From Paramacrobiotus metropolitanus (Eukaryota > Tardigrada > Eutardigrada > Parachela > Macrobiotidae), in assembly GCF_019649055.1 (NCBI RefSeq), contig NW_026570324.1:310001-374000 (forward strand): a DNA stretch of 64,000 bases. Reading direction: 5' to 3'. Below, piece after piece: positions 19,183-28,829 of this stretch (the first letter of the stretch is position 1; each line of letters starts with the position of its first letter). Below the pieces are notes generated by a model that saw nothing but the letters and a program-made list of their open reading frames with translations, was not told where the DNA came from and did not search any database. The position numbers and the translations under genes are program-made.

Positions 19183-22100
19183 TCAGCCGAGCCGCCTGGT
19201 CAGCCGAGCCGTCTCGCACGGTCTCTGCGTTTGCGAAATGTCGTTCCATACCACGGTCCGGTGTGCCAGAATCGCGTAGCCTACGGTGCGATCCGTCGCT
19301 ACCTCACCGACGATACTCATAATTGGGCACGTTTTGCACTCCTGCTCCAAGGTCAACTCCTCGAGCTCACAGTTGTATGTAGTGTACGTTTTCGTAGAGT
19401 ACCAGGCTCCTTCGCCCTTCGGCTCTGCTGAAAAAGACCAGACACTACCACGCTTCACCATCGAATTCACACCGCATTTGAACGTGTTAGCCATGACCCA
19501 ACAATCTCCCGCTGCTAACGGCTTCTCCTTGGAGGACTTCGTCGTGTCCCTCCAGCCCAGAAATCCTTCCTCGATGTGCAAGGTCTCCTCCCAGGCCCGA
19601 CAGCTGAAGCCTTGGAACACGGTCCGGGCTTTATCTTCTGTATAGATGTCATACTTGACCGGGGTGAACTTGACGGACGACATGTTGGTCCGGCATTGCT
19701 CGTAGCGCTCAAAACTGACGACACCGACATGTCGTGGTGAAGAGCAGTCGCAGACAGCCACCTCCAGTGCTGCGACTAAGGGCATAAACAACAACACCAA
19801 CAGCAGCAAGCCGTAAAAGTGCTTGTATGAGCATGGGTCATACCGGTCCGGTGCCCTGCGCTCACGGCCCGAACGCCGCTGTTCCGTTTCCGAGTTTTCC
19901 CGAGTCACCGGCGCGAGCATCTCCGCCTCCGCCGTTGTCACTACCTCAGTCACCACAGGGGCCTGTACCGCTGGCACCACAGGGGCCGCAATTTCAGGGG
20001 CGATCAGGGTGGTAGACGGCTCCTCTTCCGCCACCGTGTCCGTGACCTCGTCTTGGTCCACCAGCTGCTTGGGACGCGCGACAGGAATCCATCCTTCGCC
20101 GTCCTCATCCTCGGAGTCAACGAACATCTCGTTGCGATCCTTGAACAACTTCATTTTTGACACGTGGGTAACGAAAACGTTCCTTCGCTTCCGGATCCCG
20201 CAAGTTTCCACTTCGTAATTCACGGGCGACGTTTGCCTAAGCACTCGGTAGGGCCCATAAAAACGACTCAGTAACTTGGTCGCCTTACCGCGCTTTCCGG
20301 CAGGGTTGAACACCAAAACGTAATCCCCGTCTTTGTACGTCACTTCCGGGTGATCGTCGTGGGCGTGGAGGTAGTTCTGCTTCCCCTCAATGCGCGCATT
20401 CGCTTTTGCATGAAGCGCCTCCATCCGCTCTCCGACATCATACACGAACGCATCCGCTACCGTTGGAAAGGCGATGTCGACCGGCAGCGTCGGCTCCCTT
20501 CCGTACAGTAACTTGAACGGCGATTCTTTCGTCGTGTCGTGCTTACTGGTGTTAGTCGCGAACACCACGAACGGCAGCACCTCGTCCCAGGTGCGCTGCT
20601 CAGCGTCTATGAACTTCGACATCATATGCGCCAGCGTCTGATTGTACCTTTCGCACGAGCCGTTGGTTTGTGGCATATATCCGCTCGTCGTAACGCGCTT
20701 CACTTCCAGTACCTTGTAAAGGTCGCTTGTCAGCTGATTGACAAACGGTGTCCCCTGATCGCTCAAGATCCTCAAGGGAAACGAATGCTGCAGAAACACT
20801 TCAAAAACCAAGAATTTCGCCACTGTCATCGCACTCTGCACCGGAAATGCGCCTGCCAATACATATTTAGTGAAAAGGTCAGTCACTACCAATATATATT
20901 GGTTTCCACGCTTGGATCTGGGCAACGGCCCCAGAAAATCCATGGCTAACATCTCGAACGGCCGCTCCGGACAGAACGACTGGATCGGTCCGGCCGCCTT
21001 CGTCGTTAACCGGTTCCGCGCCTGGCACGGTGCACAAGACGCCACATACTGCTCCGTAAAGTTGATCGCTTGAGGCCAGAAGAACCGCTTCCGCACTCGG
21101 TCCCAGGTCCGGGCAAAACCGAGATGTCCTCCCATCGGGTCATCGTGGCAGAACGCCAGTACCTCAAAACGTAACGTTTTCGGAACGGCTAGCAGTAAAT
21201 GTTTTTCACCTTGACTCTTCCACTCGCGATAGAGCAACCCGTCCTTCACGGCGTAAACTTTCTGAACGCTCTTGACCGAGTCCATCTGCTCCATCACCTC
21301 CTGAATCCAAGGGTCATTGGACTGTGCCTCCAACATTGCTTGCGTGGTGGGGCCCGTCTCCTCACGTACCGCCATCACTGCCAGCACACCGGTTTCCGTA
21401 GCCGGTGGGTACCGAGACAGACAGTCTCCATCGGCATGCTTCGCTCCACTCTTGTGTCGAATCACCAGGTCGAACTCTTGGAGTCGAAGTGCCCAACGGA
21501 CCAAGCGACCACTGGGAGACTGAATGTTCACCAACCAACACAAACTATGGTGGTCAGTGATGACCGTCACAACCCGACCTAACAGATAGTAACGAAACTT
21601 ATCTGCGGTCCAGACGATTCCCAAACACTCCCGCTCCGTGGTGCTGTAGTTCCGCTCCGCGGCGTTCAAGCGGCGGCTCCCATAAGCCAGCACACGCAAG
21701 ACACCGTCCGCATCCTGCTGCAGAATGACCACTCCGATGGCGTATCTACTGGCGTCCGGGTGGATCTCCACCGGTCGCGATACGTCAAAGTGTCCAAGCA
21801 CCGGCGACGAGACGAGACGGTTCTTCAACGCCTCGAATGCCCCTTCCTGCAGCTGCTCCCAGACGAACGGCACGTCCTTCTTCGTCAGCTCGTACAGCGG
21901 ACAGGCCAGCGCCGCATAGTCTTTGATGAAACGCCGGTAATAACCGGTTAAACCGAGAAACGCACGCACGGCTTTAAGATTTGCGGGAACCGGGAAATCG
22001 GTAATGGCACGTACCTTTTCAGGGTCGGCCACCACGCCTTCCCGCGTCACCGTAAATCCCAGTACGTTGACTGTCGCTTTTAGAAAATGACACTTCTCCG

Positions 22101-23712
22101 GTTTGAACATTAACTCGATCTCCCGACATCGAGAAAACAGCGCCTCCAATACTTCTTCATGCTCCTTCAACGTAAACGTCGCGATGATCACATCATCCAG
22201 GTAGACCGCCACGACGCCCCGCACGATGAGGTCCCCCACGATTGTTGTCATGGTACGCTGGAAGTACGATGGAGCGTTCTTGAGCCCAAAGCACAGTACC
22301 TCGTACTCGTAGAACCCCATTGGCGACTGGAAGGCTGTCAACGGCTTCGACTCCTCCGCTAATGGCATCTGCCAGTAACCGGATACCAAGTCCAACGTGG
22401 AGATATACCGTTTGCCAGACAACGCCTGCAAACAATCGTCCACACGCGGCAGAGGGTACTTATCAGAAATCGTTATACTGTTAACACCCCTGACGTCATT
22501 GCACAGGCGCCAGCTACGCCCATGATCCTTCCGCGCTAAGACAATCGGACTAGAACAGTCACTGCGGGACGGTCTAATCACCCCCTTGTCAATCATAGCG
22601 CTAATTTGCCGGTTAATCTCCTCGACTTCCGGCGGTGCATACCGGTACTGATTCCGAAACTTCGGCTTCGTACCCGGCATCAGGTCAATACGGAACGGCT
22701 CTACCTTAGCCTGACCCATCTTACGGCCCTCAGTATGAAAAAGGTCACCGTACTTCTCAATCAACTTAGTTATCCGACTCACCCCGTCGGTCGTATCAGC
22801 GTCTCCAATGTCAAAATCCGAAACGGGACGGCGTGGCCAATCGTACTCCCACATCGCCAGCTCATCCTCCGGTACATCCGGATCGCCATACTTCATAAGC
22901 TGATTCACTCGTGGCGTCGTCAGCATGGATCCCTGATCCGCGGTCATCCGGGCGCACAGGGCCGCCGCCGGCATCATGACCGCATCCCGGGTGTGGCCGC
23001 AGGTATCCGTCACCACCGTGTCACCACATCCCCCATGCGTGACCGTGGTACCATCCTGTCCCACGTACAAGAGCGCCGCATTGCACACATCCACCAGCCA
23101 TCCGGTTTGGCGCAGGAAGTTGCATCCCAGTACGCACTCGTATCCCTCGTTGCTGACATTGTCAAAAACACAAAAAGCCACCGGCAGCTTCTGGTTTGCT
23201 ACCGCAACATCGAGTACGATCTTACCCGTTGTACGGATCGTACTCCCGTCACCCAGTTCCACAGGCATCATCAGTGGATCCGGCATGACATCCAGCTTCC
23301 TCTCCAGGAAACCCCGGCTTACAACGGAGAGGTTGGCACCAGTGTCCACCAAGGCACGTGCAGCCTGTCCGTTCAAGGTCACATCAACACACATGTGCGT
23401 TCCGAGCACAGCGTGACGGCCTTCGCCCCCATCTCCAGGCGTACGCATCATTGTGTAGAGAGGACGCTTTCGTGGAATCTTTTCCCACAAGCCGAAGGAG
23501 TCCTTGCCGATCTCATACTTATACGGTAAAAAGTCACCGTCGCGAAGCGGTCGCAACTCTTTATCGCAATGAAACTTGACACCCACACCGATCAATTCGT
23601 CTTCATCTTCCACTTTGACTTGCAATAAATTATTAGCTTGCACACCGACGCTAACTGTACTGACCGTGTAAGCCGGCGTCCGTTTGCGTGCTTGCATGCC
23701 GTGCATCTCCAT
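19183..23712 (-). CDS. Gypsy Pol with fused Env-like C-terminus
   Basis: 1509 residues. An aspartic protease (LVDTGANLS, residues 121-129) is followed by the RT (TLDLVSGYWQMP, GLKNAPSYFQR, VYLDDV at 503-508). RNase H follows, with DASRYAIG and TDHHSL, then an integrase with an HHCC-type zinc part (GGHLGF to SCAPCQ) and the DDE core (MDFLGP, SDQGTPF, and the Glu in NGSCERYNQ). After an acidic linker a strongly hydrophobic stretch (GLLLLVLLFMPLVAA, ~1300) precedes about 190 Cys-containing residues, the start of an Env-like ectodomain. The Env part ends early, so an extracellular phase is unlikely. Pol is otherwise uninterrupted. Confidence 0.9.
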   Translation of the reverse strand: MEMHGMQARKRTPAYTVSTVSVGVQANNLLQVKVEDEDELIGVGVKFHCDKELRPLRDGDFLPYKYEIGKDSFGLWEKIPRKRPLYTMMRTPGDGGEGRHAVLGTHMCVDVTLNGQAARALVDTGANLSVVSRGFLERKLDVMPDPLMMPVELGDGSTIRTTGKIVLDVAVANQKLPVAFCVFDNVSNEGYECVLGCNFLRQTGWLVDVCNAALLYVGQDGTTVTHGGCGDTVVTDTCGHTRDAVMMPAAALCARMTADQGSMLTTPRVNQLMKYGDPDVPEDELAMWEYDWPRRPVSDFDIGDADTTDGVSRITKLIEKYGDLFHTEGRKMGQAKVEPFRIDLMPGTKPKFRNQYRYAPPEVEEINRQISAMIDKGVIRPSRSDCSSPIVLARKDHGRSWRLCNDVRGVNSITISDKYPLPRVDDCLQALSGKRYISTLDLVSGYWQMPLAEESKPLTAFQSPMGFYEYEVLCFGLKNAPSYFQRTMTTIVGDLIVRGVVAVYLDDVIIATFTLKEHEEVLEALFSRCREIELMFKPEKCHFLKATVNVLGFTVTREGVVADPEKVRAITDFPVPANLKAVRAFLGLTGYYRRFIKDYAALACPLYELTKKDVPFVWEQLQEGAFEALKNRLVSSPVLGHFDVSRPVEIHPDASRYAIGVVILQQDADGVLRVLAYGSRRLNAAERNYSTTERECLGIVWTADKFRYYLLGRVVTVITDHHSLCWLVNIQSPSGRLVRWALRLQEFDLVIRHKSGAKHADGDCLSRYPPATETGVLAVMAVREETGPTTQAMLEAQSNDPWIQEVMEQMDSVKSVQKVYAVKDGLLYREWKSQGEKHLLLAVPKTLRFEVLAFCHDDPMGGHLGFARTWDRVRKRFFWPQAINFTEQYVASCAPCQARNRLTTKAAGPIQSFCPERPFEMLAMDFLGPLPRSKRGNQYILVVTDLFTKYVLAGAFPVQSAMTVAKFLVFEVFLQHSFPLRILSDQGTPFVNQLTSDLYKVLEVKRVTTSGYMPQTNGSCERYNQTLAHMMSKFIDAEQRTWDEVLPFVVFATNTSKHDTTKESPFKLLYGREPTLPVDIAFPTVADAFVYDVGERMEALHAKANARIEGKQNYLHAHDDHPEVTYKDGDYVLVFNPAGKRGKATKLLSRFYGPYRVLRQTSPVNYEVETCGIRKRRNVFVTHVSKMKLFKDRNEMFVDSEDEDGEGWIPVARPKQLVDQDEVTDTVAEEEPSTTLIAPEIAAPVVPAVQAPVVTEVVTTAEAEMLAPVTRENSETEQRRSGRERRAPDRYDPCSYKHFYGLLLLVLLFMPLVAALEVAVCDCSSPRHVGVVSFERYEQCRTNMSSVKFTPVKYDIYTEDKARTVFQGFSCRAWEETLHIEEGFLGWRDTTKSSKEKPLAAGDCWVMANTFKCGVNSMVKRGSVWSFSAEPKGEGAWYSTKTYTTYNCELEELTLEQECKTCPIMSIVGEVATDRTVGYAILAHRTVVWNDISQTQRPCETARLTRRLG

Positions 23713-25048
23713 TCACTGAAGCGGTGCTGTCAGCTGATCCACGCCGATTACGCGTTTCACACACCGAGTCGGCATAAATGCTGATCGTATCGGACTCGTC
23801 GGTTGACTGCACTTCGTCCTCCATCTCGGCCTGATACACGCGCAGCTCATGCGCCGCAGTAGTGTCCAAAGGTCGGCTTCGGAATGGCGTGCATTCAATA
23901 CAACCAGGACACGTACCTGCTGACAACGCAACCGGGTATCCGTCTAGCATACGGTACACATACCCACACGACGTTGCCCCATACGCCGCACAGCCGGCAT
24001 CCGCCCCGGACATAGCGGCCAGCGTGGCTGCCGCCTCCCATGTCGGGTCGTCCCTGCCTGTACGGTCCAATGCGCTTCCGCGCATCATCCGGAGTCCCGC
24101 CCTCGGCGCGGCTCCCTTGGCATCTTTAGCCCGCTTCGGACAATCCCGAAGCAAATGTTCCGTTGATCCGCAGTTCCAGCAGGACTTATCTTTACGTGGT
24201 GTGGTCAATGCGTTTCCGGTTCGTGCCGGTCTCGATGCGTCGCTGTGGTTGGAATCAGCAGCGGTTAACTTAGAATGAAATTCTGGCTTACCGCCACTTC
24301 GACGGAAATGGTTGGTGGCACGCTGATCCGCCGCCTGCTGTCGTTGGTTGGCTTGCTCCTCCCTCCGTAAGGACTGCGCCGCCTTCTGCAGGTCCGCGAA
24401 GAATCCTTGAGGCGTCTTGGCTGCGGAGGTGACTAACATCTTGTCGATCTCCGGGTAAAGTCCGTTCCGCAGCTTCAGGAGGACGTCCAGGTCATCCATT
24501 TTGGAATCGTATTCATAACATAGGTCAACCATGTCATTGTAATAATCTTCAACGGATTCGTTCTTCTGTAACTTACGCTGAGAAATCTTCAGCTTCAGTT
24601 GCAACTTCCAATCTTCAGTCTGGAAGCGTGCCAGGAGGGCGTCCCTGAAGGCCTTCCACGTCGTGTAGGGCTTTGTCCCGTCCTCCGACACAGTGTTGTA
24701 CCACTGACCCGCATGGCCAGTCAAGTACACGGGGACTTGCGTCAGCTGCTTCGCATCGTCCCACTCCAACGCCTGCGCCACCGTCCGGAACCTACGAACC
24801 CACTGCGCAACATTCTCACCGGCTTTCCCGGTGAACACCGGCGGTCGCACGTCCGTCGCTGCCGCGAGCGATCCCATCACGTCCGCCAACTCCCGGGCAT
24901 TCACAGAGAATGCCGGAGCCTGCCGTCCACCTGATACGTCTGGCTTCGCCATCGTAGTCTCCACAGGCGGCAAGTCGTCCACAATCGGTTTATCCTCGTC
25001 GTCCGAAAATAGGTTGCCCAGGGGGTCAGTCTCCCCCTTTACTGACAT
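23651..25048 (-). CDS. Gypsy Gag
   Basis: 465 residues. The central region has the Ty3/gypsy capsid signature (FTGKAGENVAQWVRRFRTV, then LTGHAGQWY, then ESVEDYYNDMVDLCYEYD), which forms the virus-like particle. A CCHC zinc knuckle follows near residue 290 (CWNCGSTEHLLRDC). The C-terminal ~150 residues are Cys-containing and of unknown role. It overlaps the pol frame by 62 bases, suggesting frameshifting or re-initiation for Pol. The ATG at 25048 lies 53 bases after the primer-binding site. Confidence 0.9.
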   Translation of the reverse strand: MSVKGETDPLGNLFSDDEDKPIVDDLPPVETTMAKPDVSGGRQAPAFSVNARELADVMGSLAAATDVRPPVFTGKAGENVAQWVRRFRTVAQALEWDDAKQLTQVPVYLTGHAGQWYNTVSEDGTKPYTTWKAFRDALLARFQTEDWKLQLKLKISQRKLQKNESVEDYYNDMVDLCYEYDSKMDDLDVLLKLRNGLYPEIDKMLVTSAAKTPQGFFADLQKAAQSLRREEQANQRQQAADQRATNHFRRSGGKPEFHSKLTAADSNHSDASRPARTGNALTTPRKDKSCWNCGSTEHLLRDCPKRAKDAKGAAPRAGLRMMRGSALDRTGRDDPTWEAAATLAAMSGADAGCAAYGATSCGYVYRMLDGYPVALSAGTCPGCIECTPFRSRPLDTTAAHELRVYQAEMEDEVQSTDESDTISIYADSVCETRNRRGSADSTASVNGDARHASTQTDAGLHGQYS

Positions 25049-25100
25049 AAGACTACGCCCACGAAACCACCGTACTAAAGGTCACGGTATTCAAACTGCT

Positions 25101-25110
25101 TTCGGCACCA
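25101..25110 (-). other. Primer-binding site of the gypsy element
   Basis: TGGTGCCGAA on the minus strand begins two bases after the LTR's CA end. TGG is the complement of a tRNA CCA end, and TGGTGCCGAA-type sites are known in Metaviridae-like elements. I cannot name the tRNA with certainty. Confidence 0.6.
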
Positions 25111-25112
25111 AA

Positions 25113-25436
25113 TGATACGCTTACACTATCCGTAAGGCGTAATGAATATCGGGTTTTAGCCACTTTAATAATACTCAGCTAAGAACTAACAAATAACAAG
25201 TAAACATGAGCTTATATAACGGCCTAAGCCGGAAATAACAGGACATCCAGGGAAACGACCTAATATCAGACAATCACTCATTGTCAGTACATCTGGCTCA
25301 CAAGGGCATGAGAAAGGCAAAAACATGGACTATGACCATAGAATAAACGCACACATGACCATAGGTACATGACCATAGGGAAAAACATATATGACCATAG
25401 GTCACATTACTACATGAGTAATCCGGTTATGTAACA
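25113..25436 (-). repeat. Gypsy 5' LTR (only copy)
   Basis: The minus strand reads TGTTACATAACC at 25436 and ends GCGTATCA at 25113, giving TG...CA ends about 324 bases apart. The PBS follows after two bases. Limits are inferred from structure, because the partner LTR is missing from the window. Confidence 0.65.
25328..25405. promoter_or_regulatory. Repeated TGACCATAG motif in the LTR
   Basis: The motif tgaccatag occurs four times (near 25335, 25357, 25371 and 25392) within about 80 bases of the presumptive U3 region. Regular reiteration in U3 suggests binding sites for a host factor; this is inference. Confidence 0.5.
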
Positions 25437-25445
25437 GGCCATCAA

Positions 25446-25680
25446 TGTTACAAAAAGTGCATTCGCAAAATACTACTTAAAATGATATAAATTCAAACGT
25501 TAAAAAAACCAGCCAAAATCATTATCGCCGTCAAAAATCTTAGGACGCATATTCAAGGTGCCCAAAACAGCAGAAGCATTTCCTTTCACTACAGCTAGAC
25601 TAAATCTCTGCTTCAAAAATGCAGTAGAAAGAGGTTTCCTTGTCACGTCGCGAATCTTTCTGCCAGTCTTGTTTCTTCTG
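25446..25680 (-). mobile_element. RLE LINE 3' fragment
   Basis: Nearly identical to 665-900, including the 3' UTR phrase agtgcattcgc and the coding tail FLKQRFSLAVVKGNAS. It is a second short copy of the same LINE subfamily, truncated at its 5' side near 25672, where GRKIRDVT becomes unrelated sequence. The gypsy LTR begins ten bases beyond its 3' side. Confidence 0.8.
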
Positions 25681-25836
25681 CAGACCGCCATGGTAGCACG
25701 TCGGTCTGCTTGCCAACAACTGCTGACATCGAAGGTGTAGTGTACGTAGCGGCGTAAAACGCCAATAAGAATCCATGCAAAAAATTTGCATGTTTGCATC
25801 GCTTTCCAAAAGCAATGCTCACAATCACGATCACAC

Positions 25837-26006
25837 TAAGGCCTCGTCCCGAATTCAAAGCGAATCTCGTTGCGATACAGCAACTCCACCTCGCGAGGTG
25901 GCTTTGCGTACCGTATCTGTAGGCGTGGCCACTGCATACAGCCACCTCGTGCGGTTGAGCAACCGTACCATAACGAGATGCGCTTCGAATTCGGGACAAG
26001 GCCTAA
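25837..26006. mobile_element. MITE-like element with ~35-bp terminal inverted repeats
   Basis: The left end taaggcctcgtcccgaattc is matched in reverse complement by the right end (ttaggccttgtcccgaattc), and the similarity extends inward about 35 bases (aagcgaatctcgtt versus aagcgcatctcgtt). Total length is about 170 bases with no coding potential. A second nested palindrome (cacctcgcgaggtg) lies inside. I could not find a convincing target duplication beyond TA, so the superfamily is open. Confidence 0.65.
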
Positions 26007-26240
26007 GTCTTATACCGTGGGCACGCGGAAAGCCGCTGGCCGTGGATGTTACCTGCGTGGACACGCTGGCGGCCTCGTATATCGACCGCACGCCGGCGCA
26101 GCAGCCGAACGCCGGCGCAGCAGCCGAACTCACGGAAAGGAAGAAACTTTCGAAACACGCCTGGCTGCAACCAAGATACGATTTTGCCTTCGAAATTTAC
26201 GGACCTTTGGGAGACGGAACAACTGAACACGATTTGAATT
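26007..26240 (+). pseudogene. RLE LINE endonuclease fragment
   Basis: Plus-strand frame reading SLIPWARGKPLAVDVTCVDT, ASYIDRTPAQ and GAAAELTERKKLSKHA, matching the region after KRPDG in the 15 kb LINE. It contains a short internal duplication (PAQQPNAGAAAE preceded by a partial copy). It ends within the FEIYGPLG stretch. The MITE-like element abuts its left side. Confidence 0.75.
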
Positions 26241-26414
26241 GACAGTTCAGCAGTGTTTCTTTCTTCGTAGTAATCGTCGAATATAGTCGTGTATTTGTTG
26301 ACCATTTTTTTAGCGGTATATCTGTGCTATTTTGGCGTGATCAACAGCACAGCACAGCATAAACACCCAGCACAAGCGCAGAAATCAGCTGAATACGGAT
26401 TCTGGAGGTCTTGC

Positions 26415-26609
26415 TCAGCATTTAGTAACTTTGCTCTTGAGGACGTTGTGCCCGGTAAGTTTCCATGTGTCGTAAGCCAGAACCCCGCATGCCGGGTTGC
26501 CCTTGATGCCCAGGCCACACACTAACATCTTCGATCCATCAATGTCCAGCAACGACGAGACCTCCTTGAATTTACTGCTCAAAGCATCCCCGATATCCAG
26601 GGGCTGGCC
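26415..26609 (-). other. Open, protein-like frame beyond the cathepsin stop
   Basis: Directly after the TAA at 26610-26612 the same frame stays open for 64 more codons (GQPLDIGDALSSKFKEVSS, then MLVCGLGIKGNPACG, then TWKLTGHNVLKSK) to a TGA at 26415-26417. Its composition looks coding. Either the TAA is a recent nonsense change or stop readthrough, or this is a former exon. Confidence 0.45.
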
Positions 26610-28823
26610 TTAGGGACCGTTGCCGGGGAATTTGAAGATCTGCGCCTTCCGAGCAGCATCGGTATCTGCGTCGAAAGATTCAAGATAATCCCGACTGACA
26701 AAATACAGCATTTAAATAGCATCTTGAAGAAAAAACATACAGTATACGTAGCGGTCTCCGGCGGCGGTCAGCGTCTGCGGACCGGCGTTTGGATCGGGCT
26801 GGGCACGGCCCACGCGGCAGCCGACCTTTTTCGAGTTTGCCGGTTCGTAGCAAATGCCGGCCGTTCCATCATTCTACATAACAAATATGGCCGACTAAGT
26901 CTAACAAATGTTTCCTGATCTTCGAAAAATTACTTACCTTAGCAATGCCGATTTCCTGTGGATTCGGCACGAACATCCAGTGCTTAATCGGACCGGTGGG
27001 CGCACCGACCCAGCGCTTCCCCAACGGCTCCGGCTTCCCAACCGGCGTGATTTTCCCTTCCCCGTCCACTTTGATCTGCGTGACACAGTCACCTTGGAAG
27101 GCGTACACCGGTGAAGCGGCGTCTTTTGGATGCAGACGGACAATCTGGTCGATGGGTTTCTCGCAGATGGACGGGCAGGTGTTGGGCATGCTGATGATGG
27201 GCGCAGAGATGTGGTCCTCAATCCCCACGACGTTCTTGCCCATCTCAATCCAGTAGATGCCCTTATCGCCTTTCTTGGTGCCCCAGGAATTGGCTACCAT
27301 CCAGTATGGGACTTTGTTGGCGTCCTTGCACCAACCGATCAAGCGGATAGCGTGCCCGGCGAGGTTCGCGGCACCGGCTGATGGCCCGCGGTAGGCACCT
27401 GGTAAAAGTCATCACTGATTAACAGACCTAAGTATTAACTGGTAAGCCGGTTTATTTAGCGCGCTTTTGAATTCCTTTGGACCACTGGAGAGGTTCTGAG
27501 TACACGTAATTCAAACGATTTGCACGGCTCACGTACCCGTTTCTGGCTTCCAGTTCTCCAGATCGCTGAAGGTCGTAATGGACGACGTGATGGGCCCGTT
27601 GGTCATGAGGTCCGTCTGCATCTGCTTCACGTTGGCCTTGATCTGCTCCGATGTCGCCGCCGGACCGCCCGTGTAGGTAGTCCAGTAGGTATCGACTATT
27701 AAAGGTCAATAACGCGTTAGTCAAGTTCAGTATGGTTGAATCACTCCAGATGCAACGTACTGAAGAAGGTGTCTTGTTCCGGCTTCTTCTTGAAGTCGCC
27801 GTTGGAGCAGCTCTTGCTGCACGTCAGCGGGATGGACTCGGAGTACGGCATGGGCTTGACAGGGTAGGGCAGACAGCCCTGTTTGCTGTCGTAGTTGCCG
27901 CCGCTTACGGCCCCGTAGATGCACATCTGCTTGTAGGCGTTGGCCGGATCGTTGCCGAATAAGCAGCTACAGGATTCAGCGTGCTGTGTCAGTGCAATTT
28001 GAATCGGGATTGTCGGCACTTACTTGTCCATGGCGTTGCGGGATAAATCCGTGCAAGTAGCCACATTCACTGCTGATATGAAGGTCTGGTTCTTTTCGCC
28101 GGATGCGATGCAAAGCCGATCGGAGACAACGCTAGCCGTCGACACAGCCTACATAAGCAAATATGCAATTGCACGCTGAATCTACTTATATTGTCAACTT
28201 GACATTAATTTCGTGAGATTTCGCGGACACTTTATTTAGTCAGGTAAAATTCAATTTTGCATAAGGATGTTCGTGTCATTATGCGATTTATTTGGTTACT
28301 AATTAAACTAACCATTGGCTTGTCAGGTAACAATTAACCCGATAATTTAAATGAGTATAATAATTTGCGCTAGTTTGTTATTGGTCAAGTAAAATTAATA
28401 TTGATTAGTGCGAGTTCATTTTTGAGTAGGTAACTAATTTAACTCAATTTTTGTTAATGAGTAATAAGGCAGAATGTAAAAGTTTTCCTGCTTACCCAGC
28501 ATGTTCCACAGTTGCCTTGGTTGCGAATATCAGCGATGCTCTTGCATTTGGGCCAATTCTTGCGTGCATCAAAACACTCCGGAATGGCGGCGCCACGGTG
28601 CAGCGGTGTCTCATGAAACTGCGGTAACTGCTTGGCGGCTTTCCCGGTTATTTTCACCACACCCGCTGGCGGCAGTGTCGCCGTTCTAAACAATAAGAAG
28701 TCGCAGTTGTTCGTCAAACACAGGCTGACAAAGCCACCGTAAATACCGAATTTCATATCGCTCTTACGTTAATCCAATGCATAGTAAAATGGCCAGGAAA
28801 TGAGCTGCTATTAACTTTAGCAT
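26610..28823 (-). CDS. Cathepsin B-like cysteine protease with C-terminal extension
   Basis: Eight exons in phase: 28823-28768, 28685-28496, 28148-28024, 27966-27761, 27695-27537, 27398-26938, 26873-26737, 26694-26610; 472 residues. A signal peptide ([18 protein letters not shown]) and a very short propeptide precede the papain-fold domain. That domain has [14 protein letters not shown], catalytic C81 (GNCGTCW), H261 (AGHAIR) and N282 (VANSWG). The cathepsin B-type insertion is present (GCLPYP...CSKSC), but the occluding-loop His pair is not visible. Residues 313-472 are an extension with a hemopexin-like phrase ([12 protein letters not shown]). It is probably secreted or lysosomal. The last intron needs a weak donor (GTTTTT), so the final exon is the least sure part. 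Confidence 0.85.
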
Positions 28824-28829
28824 TTTGCG

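Larger units (their letters stand above)
19183..25436 (-). mobile_element. Ty3/gypsy LTR retrotransposon with Env-like segment, 3' truncated
   Basis: On the minus strand: one LTR (25436-25113), a primer-binding site, gag (25048-23651) and pol (23712-19183) with an in-frame Env-like extension. Domain order protease-RT-RNase H-integrase identifies Ty3/gypsy. No second LTR is found downstream, so it cannot be a complete provirus. It lies in the 3' UTR side of an older RLE LINE fragment: the LINE sequence resumes at 25446, ten bases beyond the LTR edge. Confidence 0.9.

Noticed and set aside
26289-26525. Plus-strand 78-codon frame with a signal-like start (MYLLTIFLAVYLCYFG)
   Set aside because: It is antisense to the coding-looking frame that follows the cathepsin stop, and has no other support.
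27452-27724. Minus-strand 90-codon frame in the cathepsin gene
   Set aside because: Out of frame with exon 5; the correct frame reads a normal papain-family segment ([16 protein letters not shown]).
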